A stretch of DNA of 64,000 nt from Parus major (Eukaryota > Chordata > Aves > Passeriformes > Paridae): the NCBI RefSeq assembly GCF_001522545.3, contig NC_031770.1, positions 108,069,664 to 108,133,663 on the forward strand, given 5' to 3'. The notes under the pieces were generated by a model. The model did no database searches, was not told where the DNA came from, and saw nothing but the letters and a program-made list of their open reading frames with translations. Below, one piece after another: positions 12,901-27,900 of the stretch (the first letter of the stretch is position 1; each line of letters begins with the position of its first letter). Both the position numbers and the translations under genes were made by a program.

Positions 12901-15900
12901 TGGTTCCTGTTGGTTGTTGCTGGTTCCTGGACTATGTTGTCCATAGTATTTGATTTCATTCACATAAGATTTTGTGAAGCTTAGTATTTGATTGAAGTCA
13001 GAGAGGATTTTGTGAACCTTTGCCACAGGCATTTAAGCAAAAAAAAGTCGAGAATGGCTTGATTCACTCAATAGTCTCTGGGTCCATATTGTCATCTTCC
13101 TTTGAGTAAATTCCAGACCAAAATCCATCATTTCACAAGATTTGATTACCTATTACCCAGTTACTAAGGTCAAATGTTGTCATTTTTTGTTCACATTTGC
13201 CCCACAAGTGGCCAAACCTTCCCACGTACATTCACACTCAAGTTCAGGAATCATGAGGAAAAGTCAAAAGATCTGTTGCTAAGGATTAAGGTAATCCAAT
13301 AGTAAACACATTGTTTCCTAAGGAATGAGAAATATCAGCAATTTTGTTTTAAAGCTCATTCTGACAGGAGTTGTAACCACAAACTGCATTTAAAACCTGA
13401 CAGAGTATTGCTAAGATAGGACCCTATGGCAGATTTTTTCATAGGGGATGTGATTTTAGTACTGAAAGCAAGAATAAGAACACAAGTTCGATGAAGAATA
13501 CAAAGTGTACAGCTTAATGTGATTTTACTTTCATCAGTTTTCTATGTAAATTAACAGGAAGGAACTAAAGTGAGCGCAGAACATTTTGGACCCAGAGTAG
13601 TTGCCTGCCCTTGTACTGCATTTTCTTGGAGCATAAATTAAAAGAGGGGAGATGAAGATTAGATATGAGAAAGAAAATTCTTTACTGTGAGTGTGGTGAG
13701 ACATTGTCACAGGTTGCCCAGAGAAGTCATCCCCATCCCTGGAAGTGTCCAAGGCCAGGTTGGATGGGGCTCTGAGCAACCTGGGATAGTGGAACGTGTC
13801 CCTGCCCATGGCAGGGAGCTGGAACCAGATGAACTTTAAGGTCGCTTTAAATCCAAGCTATTCTATGATTGTATGATTCTCTTTATGCATTAAACTCAGA
13901 TATGATTTGCTGCTGGATCTTATAAACTAAATAAAAGCAGTAATTCATTGCATGGAAAATAAATACTGAGTCACAATCCAGAGCAGTCAAATGTGTGGAA
14001 AGAAGGCCTGGCATTCACAAGGATCTTGTTGACAGTCTGGAGAAATAGGCTGACACAGAGGTCAGCAATAGTAAATGTGGATTCTGTAACCCTGTGCAAG
14101 GGTACAGCTTGTGGGGCAGCCACGTGCTGGGCTGTGTCAGCAGAGGTTACCAGCAGGTCAAGGGAAACAATGATTCCCCATGATCTGGCACTTGTGAGAC
14201 CACATCTGGAATCTGTGGCCTATTCTGTGCTCCCAAGTACAAGGACTTTGAAATACTGAAGCAGAGGGTCACCAAGAAATACAGGGGGTACATGTGATGA
14301 AAGACAGAGAGGCAAAAGTTGGCTCAGCCTGAAAAAGAGGAGGCAAAAGGGAAATTTTGTTGCTGTTTCCAACTAATGACAGGAGGAGATGGAGCCAGAC
14401 CCTGCTTGGATGTGCATGGTAAAGGACAGAATTTGAACTGATGCCTAATAGGGGAAAAACAGTTCTGATCAAAGAGTGGAACTGATTGGCCAGAGAGGAT
14501 GAGGAAGTCTCCATCTTTAGAGATATTTTAAACTTGGCTGGTCAAGGTGCTGAACCACTTGATCTAATTGGACCTTTTTTGAGCAGAGTCAAACTACAGA
14601 TCTCTGGAAGGCCCAAAACTTTTCTGGACTAAATTATTCTACCATCCTGTGATCCTGCATTGAAGTTTCCCATTTCAGATATTAAAAGGCAGGTGGGGTA
14701 GAAATAGAAGACCTTTTATAACGCAAATAGATGATAAATCATCTCAGATTTCTAAAAATTGTTTCAAAATCTAGGTAGCATATAATTGGACTTTCCAGCT
14801 TCTGCACTTTCTGTAATCTGTAGCTTCTGGTATTTCCTGGAATAAATGTTTTATGTACATAAGGAACAGGGTTTTCTGTCTTTCATTTTGTCTCGGTCGC
14901 TGTGGTTTATTTTATCTATAATGTTGCTTGCTGTACCCTTCCGTAAGAATATGATCTGGCTGCTGTGCAAAATTGCTCTTGGGGAGAGCTTCACACATCT
15001 GCTGCAGCAAAGGAACCAGGAGCAGCAAGATTTAAGCGTCCTAAGTGTCTGTTGAAATGGTAAAACGCAATTAAGCTCTGCATGTTGCAAAATGGGAGAT
15101 GCTTCCACTCCCAAGGACCCACAATGTTCCTACAGAGCAGCACGAGCAATATGCTGCCATAGTTTATTCACTCAGCCCAAGACAGCATGATTCTATTTGG
15201 CTCTTTAGTCCCTCAGACTTTACATTTTGTCTCCTCTGTTCTTTCTTTCTGCTCTCCCATCTTTGTAAAAATTGTGTATTAATAATTGTGTACCTAGTCA
15301 GGTATACACTTTCATTAAATGAATTAGAAAAAGTTCTTTTAATTTGGATAATCAGAAAAAACAGTAGCAGTTCTCATTTTTAGGTAGATACCTTACATAA
15401 AGTCCTCATGGAGTGCATATGCAGGGCTTATTCTTACAGACATTCTTGTAATCAGCATTTGTGCCTTTTAATAATCTGGGATTTACCTTAAAATAACTTC
15501 AAAACATGACAAAAATTAGTCATTGCTCCTGCTTTGGCTTGACAAAGTACATCTACAACAAGACCTAAATTTTCACAGAGGACAAGACAATATATTGTCA
15601 CTAGCAGAAATAATGATTTTGGATAGAGAAGAAATTTTAGATAATATTTCATGTTATTTCAGTAAAATCTTGGTCATGTAGGGGGCCACAGTTAAATGTG
15701 TGGGTTTATGTGAAAAGAGGTAGCTCTTTTAACTTTTTTATGCAGGTAGTGGCAGGGTTTTGGAATTTCTATGGCATAAGGAAGAACCCACGGTCTTCTT
15801 TGGTGTCTGTACTGTGTGCGCTGCACTCCTGGTGTGCTGTAAGACATTTCTACAAGAGCAGTGGCAAGAAAGCAGTGCAAAGTGGTCACACAGAAAAATA

Positions 15901-18900
15901 CACTGATGCATGTATTTTATTCTCAGATAATTCCTTAACATCTTTTGCACACTCTGCTTTTGAGTGGCACATGTGAGGGGCAGGGACAGGGACTCCTTGG
16001 TAGCAGTGTTTAAGTGCTGTTGAAACTTTGCCTCCGGCACTTCGGAAGCAATCATTAAATTTGGGTTTCCATTTGATCAAACAAAAGAAGGACGGGTAGT
16101 CTCTGTCAGGGGGCTGGATTGTATTTCCCAAGGCTAACAGCCATTTCCAGGACTTTGTCAGACCTACTGAGAGTTTTTTCTCCCATTGTCAGATGGTATT
16201 ATTTAAAATCAGTTCATCCACTTGTGTGGGATCCATATCCTATATCATACAGTGACTGTGACAAGAAGATGCTTTTACTGGGAGTGTTATTCAAAGCACT
16301 GTTGATTTTCTCAGGCTGCAGACATCTGCAGAAAAAGCTTGTAGAACATCCAGCATCTGGTATTGAGCCCTCACTCCTTACACAGACCATATCAAACAGT
16401 CTGGAAACGGAACACGTTCCCTACATCCGCTTGGAAATTATATTTTTTGTGTTTATTGTAGATGTATTAGCTGTCAGCTCATATCATCAGCTAATTATTT
16501 TATATCTGAAAATTGTAATGGCATCCTCAGATCTGCTAAAGTCAGACAGATTTCCAGCTACTAATCACAGCCTTCTTAAAAGGGAGTTAACTCTTGACAT
16601 ACCTCAAGGTTGGAGATGTGATTTCTGGTTCTAGAATTCAGAGGAATGCATTGGTGAGATGGCTCTTGAGCCTTGCCAGCCTTGGTACCCTGAGCTGTAT
16701 TTTAAAAAGAGAGATGAAAATGCTGCAGGGACATTGGCATCTTCGAGAAATGCTAAATTTGACTCAAAAAATGTCAGAAAAATTCAGAAACCTTGAGATA
16801 TTAAAAATACCACCAATGAAGAGTAGTTTTTCTCCAGGATGTGTTATGGCATGAGAGTCTATGGGAACTTCTGGTAGCACAGTTAAGTAATTGATGCCAG
16901 ACCATGGCTGTTTCTGTTGCTACACCTTCAATTCTAAATACACTTAAGCCTTCAAAGCAGTGCCTCAGATGGTAATGATATTGTTCTTTGCATCCCAATG
17001 ATGTTAAATTGTTAATTGTAGTATTTTTAACTGAAAACATTTTTTTCCATTTTTCTGAGCAGGGCTATGTTGCTATTTAAATTTTCCTTTTTTTTCCTTT
17101 TTTTTTAATTCACTTTGAAACATCTCCAGCCCCCTAAAGCTCCCTAATCCTCCATTTCAGTCAGCCTAGACCTCCAGGAAAAAATCTAAATAGATGTTCT
17201 ATATATTCTAGAGAGCAATCCCTAGAAATGTGAACAGGTTTTGACATTTCAAAAACGAAATAATTTTCGTTTGCACATTAAATTTACAGAGTTTTCAGTG
17301 ACCAGCAATAGAATATCAATTTTAACTATGGCATATATTTAATATTTATATAGCTGATTTTGAACAGGAATTAAAGCTGAAGCTTTTTGTCAGGAGGAAC
17401 TCTTGCAAAGTTCTTGAATTCAAAGCTTTCTACCTTTTAAAAACCAACTGTAGCATAAAAGTAGAAACAAAAAAAAGAAAAAAAAAATTCTTTCTGTATG
17501 GTATCTCTTTTCCCCTTCTGGAATTAACTAAATATTTTTCATGCTGAACTGAAAGGTGCTAACTCCTTTGGAAGGGATTCTTTTCACTGTAAGCAATTTT
17601 AAGAATGTGTGCAGGGAATTGTGTCCTAATGTTTATTTCTGTAACAGACTGATTGAATGAATATTATATTCACAAGCCATTATTAATGCAGCATAAAAAA
17701 TTGTGTATCAGACACTGCAAATTAGAAAGATAAAAACTAAAATTCCCATCATTTGTTTTTTTTTAATATAATCTGATAGTCTGAATAGTCTTTATGTCAC
17801 TTTTAATTGATGATTAAAAATAAAACTTCTCTCCTATTATGGGGCTCAGAGGGGCTGTGCTGATTTAGAAAAACTGAAAATCTCAGCAGTTAGTTTAATA
17901 GTTCATAATTAAATTTACAAATCAGGTTTCATTTAAATTAATTATTTTAAAGTGTTTTAAATTTATGTAATTCTACATTGTGCAGTTACACAACTGAATA
18001 TTGGTATTGTTGCTTTGAATTATTATAATATTATTATGGCAATTGGAAATGTTTAAAGATATTTTCTAATTAAGCATGTGTCTCCAAATGAGGTAAAATT
18101 ATGCAAAATTTTTTCTTAAATCATGGAATCATAGATAGAATTAATAAAAGGAATAGAATAAATTGCAGAATCATAAATAAATACTTTTATATAGTCTTCA
18201 TAAATCCGAATATTCTACCTGAAATTTCATAATTAATTATACTTGTGATACACTGGTAAATGTTATTTTTGTGGATATGTGCAGCTAATAATGAATTCAG
18301 ATTTAGAAAAAGGAAAGTCCAGTATTTGTATATTTAGATAGTACATAAAAATCCTTACTTTTGGAACTAAAACTAGCATCCCATAGCCAGCTCTATTAAT
18401 TAGTGCTACCTTATTGAGTGTATTGTATTGGGAATTTCAGAGCTCATTGGCATTCAGGTACTTTCAGGGGAATATGAAGATCTGTCTTCACTGAATCAAG
18501 TCTTGTTGCAAAGTAAAGGATGTTTAAAATAATCACACACGTCTATGGAACAGTAGAAGTCTGCTGTAGGGTTTAGCTGAGGTGGTGTTAACATTAGCTC
18601 ATTAGATCAATATTTGTAAGATTCAGGTTCTCCAGGGTTGTTTCTTTGGAAAGCTGCATATATTCATTATCAGTTTAAACTATCAGCACAAGAACTGCCT
18701 TTGTCTTGGAAATATAAATAAAGACTTGTCAGTGGAAGATGAGGACTCTTTCCCACCTTACAAGTGAAGGGAGTATGTAACAAAGGCTGCAGAGGGCTGA
18801 AATTTCAGCTGAAAGTATTACTTTCATGGCATGTCCAATATTAAAAAACTTGAAAATATTTCACAAAAATTTTACTTCTAATGTGTTGGTTTAAATTCTA

Positions 18901-21900
18901 TATTACTTAAGCAAATATTTAAATATTATATTAGTTTTTCTGCATACTTGACATGAATATAATTCTACCTTCCTGCCAAGTATGTCAAAACCCAAATTCA
19001 TTTCCATTTGCCAGGGTAAATGTTTATTTTGTTTTCCCACATAATGTGCTCTTTAAAGTGTCACCAGGATACCAAATCTGATGGCTTTTTAATAGAGACA
19101 TGGTGGGGGTTTTTTGCTTTCATTAGGAAACAGGATAAACTATCAGTGAAGCTAATGGTAATGAACCCATATACAGTAGATGCCCTTTGCTCTCCTTCCC
19201 CGCATCTCAACACTTAAAAAAAAAAGAAATTCCCATCAAAACTATTGTCATGGTACCTCATTTTATATAAATACATGAAGGAAGTGGTGCTGGGGGGGCA
19301 GAGCAAGAGACCAGGATATACAGAACCATTTCTTCTGTCAAAGGTGAGCTGGGATGCCTCCACGAGGCTCCCCAAAACAACTTTTTGGTTTGTTCTGCCA
19401 TGAAATGGGTGCGATTATTTAAGAGATAATTCATGGGGAAGTCACTATTAAACAACTGTGTTTGCTACTCTAGTATTTGTTACAGAATGTCAGACTACTC
19501 TTGCAGTTTTCCACCAGTCAGTGAGTTTCACTTTGACTTTTATCCTCCAATCTTAACCAAACTAACAAAACCTCTGTTCATAAATTAAAATCTTGAATTT
19601 TCTGCTTTTAAACAATATATCAGTGGAGTTTCATTGAAAAGCTTCAGTTCTGCTTCTGAGCAAAATGGAATGTAACTGGTTTAAGTATTGCTGTGAAAGT
19701 TTTATGCATTTAAAAAAATATTTTTTTAAAGTTTTCATTTATTTTTTTCAAAGAAGGGCATGGGGATGTTTAATAAGAGAACTCCTCTAGTGACTTTGGA
19801 TGGTGAGGATTGTTTTGAATTAATGACAGCAGATGTTTCTTTGGTTTTATGTAAATGCTTAATAATTTTGTGGTATATTTATCAATTGGCATGATACAAG
19901 GGACTAACTAAATATATTGTTCCAAATTATTCAAATTAGCTGATGGTTTTAATTAGCTTAATTCTAAATGCTAAATCATGTTGTTAAATCCCAGAATCTT
20001 CATGTTTTCCTCTCTAACATTAGAAAGAGAAAAGAGAAAGTAGGGTGAAAAATAGAGTCATTTGCCAATTAAATAGACTGGCTATGTGAAAATTATATGA
20101 TTCTATTTCTCATGTATGTAGTGGAGATAATTCTCACAAGGCTACTATGAAGACAAATTCGTATTTAAAGTAATTAAGAAACAATAATGAAGAGCAGCAT
20201 AGAATTTTTTGCATACTTAAATTATAATATTAAATATTTCAATTAACTTTTGACAGAGGAAATATTCACATCAGGCCGAGTTCTGTTGTCAGTGAAGGGA
20301 GTCCCAGTTAAAAGCAAAAAGGGTAAAAATGCTTTTCTTCAAAGCCTGTCACTTCAGACAGCAATTTTTAGTGTCTCCTTTCCTTACTCTTCATACCTGG
20401 CACTCCATGAGGTTTGATTGTGCTTTTTTTCTCCCCAGCCTGTGCAAGCTGGGAATTTACAGCTATGGTGCATCATGGCATCATCACACACAAGCTTTGC
20501 ACTACTTTATGATTTATAGAATGTAATCTTTGAAATCAGCCGTAAATATTATTAATTCATAATATTATTAATTCACTCAGCCATGCTCAGATGTTAAATT
20601 GGCAGCAGAACTCAGGTAGAAGTTCTGAATTTTAAGTCTGGTTCACTTTCAGGTCAGGAAGTCCGGGCTGTTCAAAGAGCAGCCAATTTAAACCAGTAAT
20701 GAGGAGACATCTCTCTGTTAGCAATTGCTTTGAGAAATCATAGAATCACAGAATGGTTTGGAAAGCTCCTTAAAGCTCTTCCCTTTCCAACCCCCTGCCA
20801 TGACAGGGACACCTTCCATTATCCCAGGTTGCTCCAAGCCCTGTCCAACCTGGCCTTGGACACTTCCAGGGATGGGAAGCCACAGCTTCTCTGGGTAACC
20901 TGTGCCAATGTCTTACTACTCTCAGAGAGAGTGAATTCCACTCCTGATATTCCATCTAACCCTTCACTCTGGTAGTGGGAAGCCATTCCCCCTTGTCCTG
21001 TCCCTCCATCCCTTGTCCCAAGTCCCTCTCCAGCTCTCTTGGAGCCCCTTTAGGCACTGGAAGAGGCTCTAGGGTCTCCCTGGACCTTCTCTTCTCCGGG
21101 CTGGACACCCCAAGCTCCTCCAGCTTGGCTCCTTAGGAAAGGTGGTCCAGCCCTCTGAGCATCTTCACGTCCTCATCTGGAACCATTCCAGCAAGTCCAC
21201 ATCCTTCTTTTATTGAGGACATGCACATCCCAGGCAATTCCTCCTGGTCACTGTTTCTCTAAGGGAAGCATTTCCTCTTTAGCTCAGTGTATGACTCACT
21301 TGTTCCCTGAATTTCATTATGTGATTTTTATCTGGAATTCCATGTCTTGCAATTATCAAATTAGAAAGGCTTTTCCAAAAGACTAAAGCCCCAACCACAG
21401 AATTAGAGTCAGTGGTGTAAATACCACAAGTTGAGAAATGTCTGTATGCTTCTGGTGTTAAGGAAGCAATACATTTTTGAGTACCATTCTGTATTGTTCT
21501 CTGGTTACAGCAGACAAAATAAATCCGAGTAATTTTGCATCATCTAGTCATATGCCAAGGAGAGAACATCTATGAGTATTTAGTATCATGTATTTTAGTT
21601 TTAATTAATTAATTTTAATGTTTTCCTTTCAGACATTCATGAATACACTTACATAATGTAATCATGAAAGTTGATAGATTTGTACTTGTCATGGAAAATG
21701 GCTGAGCTAAACTGTTCTCTTCATGTATTCTAGGTGCAACCTTAAATTGGGGTAGGTGTTTATAGGGTGGCACCCTACAGCTATTGAAATTAATTGAAAC
21801 TTTTCAGGAGACACTACAGAATCAGGAATTCACCTCTAAGTTGTAAGATCCAATCTTAACAAGTGGATTGCTGTACTGCACATCAAATTACTTATAAATA

Positions 21901-24900
21901 TTACAAAAATTTTGTGTCTTTTTAATTTGTGTGTGTATGTTTTGCCATCATTTTGGAAATCTGTCTTTAAAAAAAAACAACCAACTTTCAAGAAGCAGCC
22001 TAACTGGAAAAAAACCAAACCATTAATTATAAACCTTTTTCATTCTCTGACTGAATGAACATCACCTGCCAAGCATGCCTGCATGGATATGCCTGTAGCA
22101 TTATATTGCTTCTGAATCTCCTGCACGGAATAGTAATTATTCTTGTGCAGGATGACAAAAAAAGGCAGGTACTGTGAGAACTGGCTGTGCAACTGGGAAT
22201 GAATACAAGTCTGTTTTATTAAGAGCAAGGGAAAAGACAGAATTATAATTATTAAAAACAAGAGGATTCAAAAGAATATGTATTTTTCATATGGTTTGAA
22301 ACTTACTCTGCTTTCAGCCAGTCAAAATTTTCCTGAATCTTATGATCCTCTTGTTAGAGTGAAGTTTCAGGAGTGCATTTCAGAGTCTCTGTCAACAGAC
22401 TTGATTAACAGAGTTAACCTTACAGGACAACAAATTTTGTCACAAACGTTTCATATTAGTATGTACCTTGGGTTCACTTCCCTTCCTTTTCAACATAACA
22501 AGTGTAAGAACAATTCTCCTGAAGACTTCTTTCATTTCTCATTTAACATTAGCAAAACTCTGAAACATCTTTTTAGAGCCATGTATTGATGGTGGCTACT
22601 AACAGGGCAGAGTTTTGCTATGCAGGTTTTTTTAAAATTAGGTTTATTCTTTTATTTGCATTTGCTAGATAAAGCCAGTGAGTGAGAGAGGGCTGGTCCC
22701 AAACTTCCCTCCTGCTCAGTTTACAAACTTTACTGAATGTATTTCTTAACAAGTTGTGGCTCTAAAGTGAGTAATTCTGGTTGTAGCTGGGTGAATAGAT
22801 AGAATATGCCTGGCAGTTAAGTTTCACTTTAACTCAGTATGTCTAGGATTGATTGCCAGGTTAACTTTGGCCTGAAGCAACCACCTTCACCTCCTGCCAT
22901 TCCATTTGGATCAGTAGGAGCAGGACAGGATCTCCCAGCTCTCTCCCACACCCAGGATGGTGAGAAATTGCGTGAGATGTGTTGTGCCTGTATTTTGCCA
23001 CATAAACAGCCTTGGGGCAAAAGCCACTCTTTGAGTTTCTGGCCACAAATCCAAAGAGTGTGTCAGCTAAAAGAAATATTTAAAAAATAGGGTGCGATGG
23101 CTGATTTTGACTGCCACTAAGAAAAAAATTAAAGCTCAAGTTGCAAAAGAGGTTGCTTTGCTGTTTGTGTCTCCTACACCTTGCAGTGATCCCTGTTTCA
23201 GTGAATGCAGGATTTACTGGTGAGATGCTAAAGCTGTTTATATGAACCTCATTCATGAATGGATACAGAGTTAGGGTAAGTTTTCAGAGGAATGCTATCC
23301 AGAAGATATAAAGGTAGCCTCATATTAACATGGTATGTAAAGTTTTTGATGTATAGCCAGATGGAAACCAAAGGAAAGTGCTACAATGTCCTCAACCAGA
23401 AAAGTGAGGGAAGTCAGTAGTCTTGATATATTAATATATCAATATATCCCACATAACTTTTTTCATTTGGTAGCATAGTTTATCCAAAATTATTTTATGT
23501 TTTTTGGAAAGCACTGATAGAAGATAGCCATAAATTTAACACATAGTTTTGCAAAATTCATGATGATGCTTATTACAGAAGAAAAAAATATTTTCCTGTA
23601 GAAATCAAAGGTATTCCATGAAATGGAAATGTTTCGTTTCCAGGTTCCTGCCCCACATTTCAGACTAGCAGTAATAAATTTAGACAAGGAATTTGGATAT
23701 GATATGGAACTGGTTCAAATAAATACAGTATGTGTAGATTTTGCATATGTTCAAGGGCAAAGTATTACAGGGACAGTGAGTCCCTATCAGGAGGTCAGTT
23801 TTATTTATTCCTTAAGCAATGAGATCATGGCTGCTGGGAATTAATCTATTCATTTTGTTATTGCCTGTGCAACTTCATTTGTTTTTTCTTCATAATTCCC
23901 TTGAAATTTTTACATAATCTTAAATCATTCTGCCAGCTCCCTTCCTCCTACTTATCTGCATGTACTTTGCTAGATTACATGTTTCATAATTCCAGGGAGA
24001 TGAATGGAGTTAACTTTCATCTGGGCACAAAGCTGCCGTTGTTTATTTTTGAATTGCTTGGGGATCAGAGTAGGAGCTGAATTTACTGAGTCATTCTTCA
24101 CTCTTGGCCCTTGCTTGGCCCTGAAATGGAAGTTGTTGCCGTGTTGATGCTGGTGGTACTCACCCTCACTCATCACTCACTCCTCATTTCACTTTGTGAG
24201 GATGCCTGAGCTGTGCAGAGCAGACCTAATCCAACATCTCTTGGGTTCCATTGCTGATGGCCACAGATGATGAGCTTCAGAGAAATTCACAGATGTCATT
24301 CATTTGACATTTTAAACACTGAGTTCAGGATGGAGTTGCTCACTCAAAGTGTCTAATGTCTTTTTACAATAAAAGGACTTTAGATGACTAATTATGTCTT
24401 CAGTTCTTCAGGTGAATTCCATCTTTTGTCTCTGGACAGACATTCTACTATGAAGATTATAACTTGTAAAGTATATTTCAATTAACATTTAATAAATCAC
24501 CCTTTTTTCTTTTAATTTACAGTTGTAGATCCTTTAAACCTCTGTAACAACAGAGATTTTTAAGGTTTTAAGGTCTTAAACTCTATTTATTGCAGGGAAT
24601 GATACTAATAATACTGTGGAGAAAAAAAGAAAAAACTATTTTTTACTGTGAAAATACATTAAAATTGAGATCAGCTTGGCCTACCAGAAAAAGACCTCAT
24701 ATTTTCTTCTAATATTGGGAACATTATTCTAAGCACATGAGCACTCAAAGCTTTCATTAAATCAAAGGCCCTAAGTTTGCTATGCAGATTTGTTCAGCTT
24801 AATGGCTGCTGCAGAATGTATGGTATGTTCTGTAAGAGGTGGATAAAAAACCCTGGATGTGTGTACTTTATAGCCAAATCAAGTATTATGTTACAAAACC

Positions 24901-27900
24901 TATTGATCTTTCCCTGACTGACATTTTTATTTTTTGTGTAAAACTCTGCTTAGACTTCGAAAATGCTTCCTCTTAAGCCCCCATCTTTTTTTTTCTTTAC
25001 TTACCAGTTCAAGGGATTCTCAGAACAATAAATACCTTTGTCCTCTATGTTACAGAAGTCTTCAGATAGTGATAATCCTCAGATAATGTCAAAATTCAGA
25101 AGACTAAATATGTATTTTCAGCACATTTTGTTAATACTTCAACATTGAGCTACCTTGTGCTTGATTTCTCAGGGTTGTTTTTTTTAATCTAGGTCATTTT
25201 TCACAGAAACACAGAATGGTTTGGGTTGGAAGAGGCTTTAAAATACCGTCTCATTCCAACCCCCTGCCATGGGCAGGATCCTCTTGTAGTATCCCAGGTT
25301 GCTCAGCCTGGCCTTGGACACTTCCAGGGATGGGGCAGCCACAGCTTCTCTGGGCACCCTGTGCCAGGGCCTCCCCAACTTCACATGGAGGAATTCCTTC
25401 CCAATATCCCATCTAACCCCTCCCTTTCCCCCTTCTCCTGTCCCTCCATCCCTTGTCCCAAGTCCCTCTTCAGCTCTCTTGAAGCCCCTTTAGGCACTGG
25501 AGGGGGCTCTGAGCTCTCCCTGGCCCCTTCTCTTCTCCAGGCTGAACAGCCCCAGCTCTCCCAGGCTGGCTCCACAGGAAATGTGCTCCAGTCCTTGGAG
25601 CATCTCCATTGCCCTACAACCATCCTACAGTTTGGGCCTTGACCACTCTGCAGTTTTTGTCCTCCCACCCCAGAGCTGTCAGGCACAGGGCACAGTGGCC
25701 TCTTATTCTCTAGTCTAAATGAAAGATAAATTACTTAGCATTCTATTCCAGCAATATCAGCCCTTGCAGGGCAGCTTTGCTTTTCTCTGGGGTAGCCACC
25801 TGACTCCTTTGAAACCATGATAAACCCACAATGAGACTTCTTGAGCAGAGGGAATCAGGGAATCATGCCATAAGATGAATATATGAGGGTTTGGGAAGCC
25901 AGCGCCTTCATCCCAACATTGTTGCCAAGCACGGGGGTGTCCAGCCGTGCCACATACGTTTTTCAAATGTTCCAGCTTAGCAGCTCCTCGGCACATTTCC
26001 TCCAAACACGGAGCAGTCAGTGAGCAAGTTAAAGTTTGGCCTCCTGCCTTCTTCCCCCCACACAAAGAGCTTTGTATGTCAAGTGTGAAACCTTCAAAAC
26101 GGAATAAAAATAAGATTATTTTTCATCCTGGATGGTAGGTGACAACGTGCAACTCTTTACCTTTTTCTTTCCTTTCCCTTTTTAGTTCTTTATGCTGAAA
26201 GAAAGATATAATGCACCACATTTTTGGAAGACTAAGCAGACATTTACTGTGCCAGGTCCTATCTACTGCATCCTTCAGCATGTTCCAAGGAAAGCATGCA
26301 AAGTATTTTAACTCTGCTGTACAGCACATAACTCAGCTTCTTAACTGCTTAGAGTGACTAGTACTACTAGAGAGGGAGTAAAAACTATTTCTTTTTAACT
26401 TTTTTGCTAAATCAGTTGAGCAGTGTTGTTGCTGCCATTTGTTGTATCTGCTTTCAAGCTGAGGTTGCTTCAAGGTGGAGTTTCATTAGAGGTTTCACTG
26501 TTTCTTCAGCTTAGAAAGATTCCCAGAAAACTGGATTTTTTTTTCTGATAAAAGAGGACTTCAGTCCTGTTGGAGTGACTTGCTTCTCCTTCCAACAACA
26601 AAATTTATAAAATTTCACTTGTATAAATTTTAAGTTGTTTCTTCGCTTAAACATCCTGTATAATTTCTTGTTAAAAAAAAAATAAATGAGAGAAAACACA
26701 AACAAACAAACAAACTCAAAACTGTGAAAAAGGACAAGTATCCTTTAGACTTACAGACAAAATTATTTTAACAAATTTTCTGTGACATTCCCAACAGCAG
26801 ATCCCATTTTCTTTAAACTCTTTTGGCCTGGAGTTATGCTATGTTCAGAGTAATGTCCTCATTCTTTCTTCTCCTCTTTTACCCCATGTCACTGATTTTT
26901 TTTGAGTTTATCAAATATACCTTAGGAGTGTGAAGAGAAGGGAACATTACATTTTTTCAAAGAAGGGATGATATAGGAGAAAAAAATAAAATACTGCTTG
27001 TGATCTTGAAAAGTGAAGAAGAAAGAGATGTTGTTTCTGGGATGGTATTTCCTTAAAGATGTCCCAGCTGTGCCACTCACCCGTTAATTTCTGCTGCATT
27101 TGATGGTTATTTGTAGACTATTCTAAAACTGGCAGGACTGAAGGAATGTCTGTCTTTATCCTTCAAACCATGAGGTTCCATGCCATCATGTGAGGGATCT
27201 TTTGTTAAAGTGAATTAGGATAAAAAGTAAAGTTCAATTATTTATGGCAAACACTATTTTATTTGGTGGCAGTTTAGAGCATCACCCTGGAATTGATCTT
27301 TAAGAAAGAATTATTTTAAAGAGAGAATTGAAGGAAGAAAACAATTTTATTTCACATATATGTAATTCATTTTGCTAAATAAAAATATTTGTACAGAGAG
27401 AAAGCAATTGAAAGTATTTATTTAGTATATAAGAACAACATTAAAAGCAGTGTTTAGACAACTACTGTAGATAATTTGTAGAGAGGAATTAAGTCCCTAT
27501 TGGAAAAATCCCTTAGCAGCACCATTCTTTTAATAAACCTTTGAGTTTTTCACTTTTAAAGAAACTTGTAATACTTATAATGAAACCTGTAGTCTTTGAC
27601 AGTCTGCATTTTCAGAGCTTTGTGGTCTATTTGCTGAGAGTAACCATTGCTAAATCACTTAATTTAACATAACTGCTTTTGGGATTAATCTGGTTTTGCA
27701 GTTTCCATATTACATTATAGGATGCCTGTTAAAGTTAAAAGTATCCTTGTCAAATTTCTACATGTTGGGGGTTTTTTATCATCTCATGTTGGACTTTGGA
27801 GAAGAATTCCTCACATTACCATGTCATATGATTTTGGTTTTCCATGCCTTCCTTGTTGTTTCAAGGGGTTTTAAATCCCTAGGAGGGCTGGATGTGAAAG

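Noticed and set aside
23623..23844. 73-codon open frame resembling an ordinary soluble protein
   Set aside because: No splice sites in matching phase, no similarity known to me, and length within chance for AT-rich DNA.
25226..25686. 138- and 101-codon open frames on opposite strands
   Set aside because: Both lie in a CR1 fragment.
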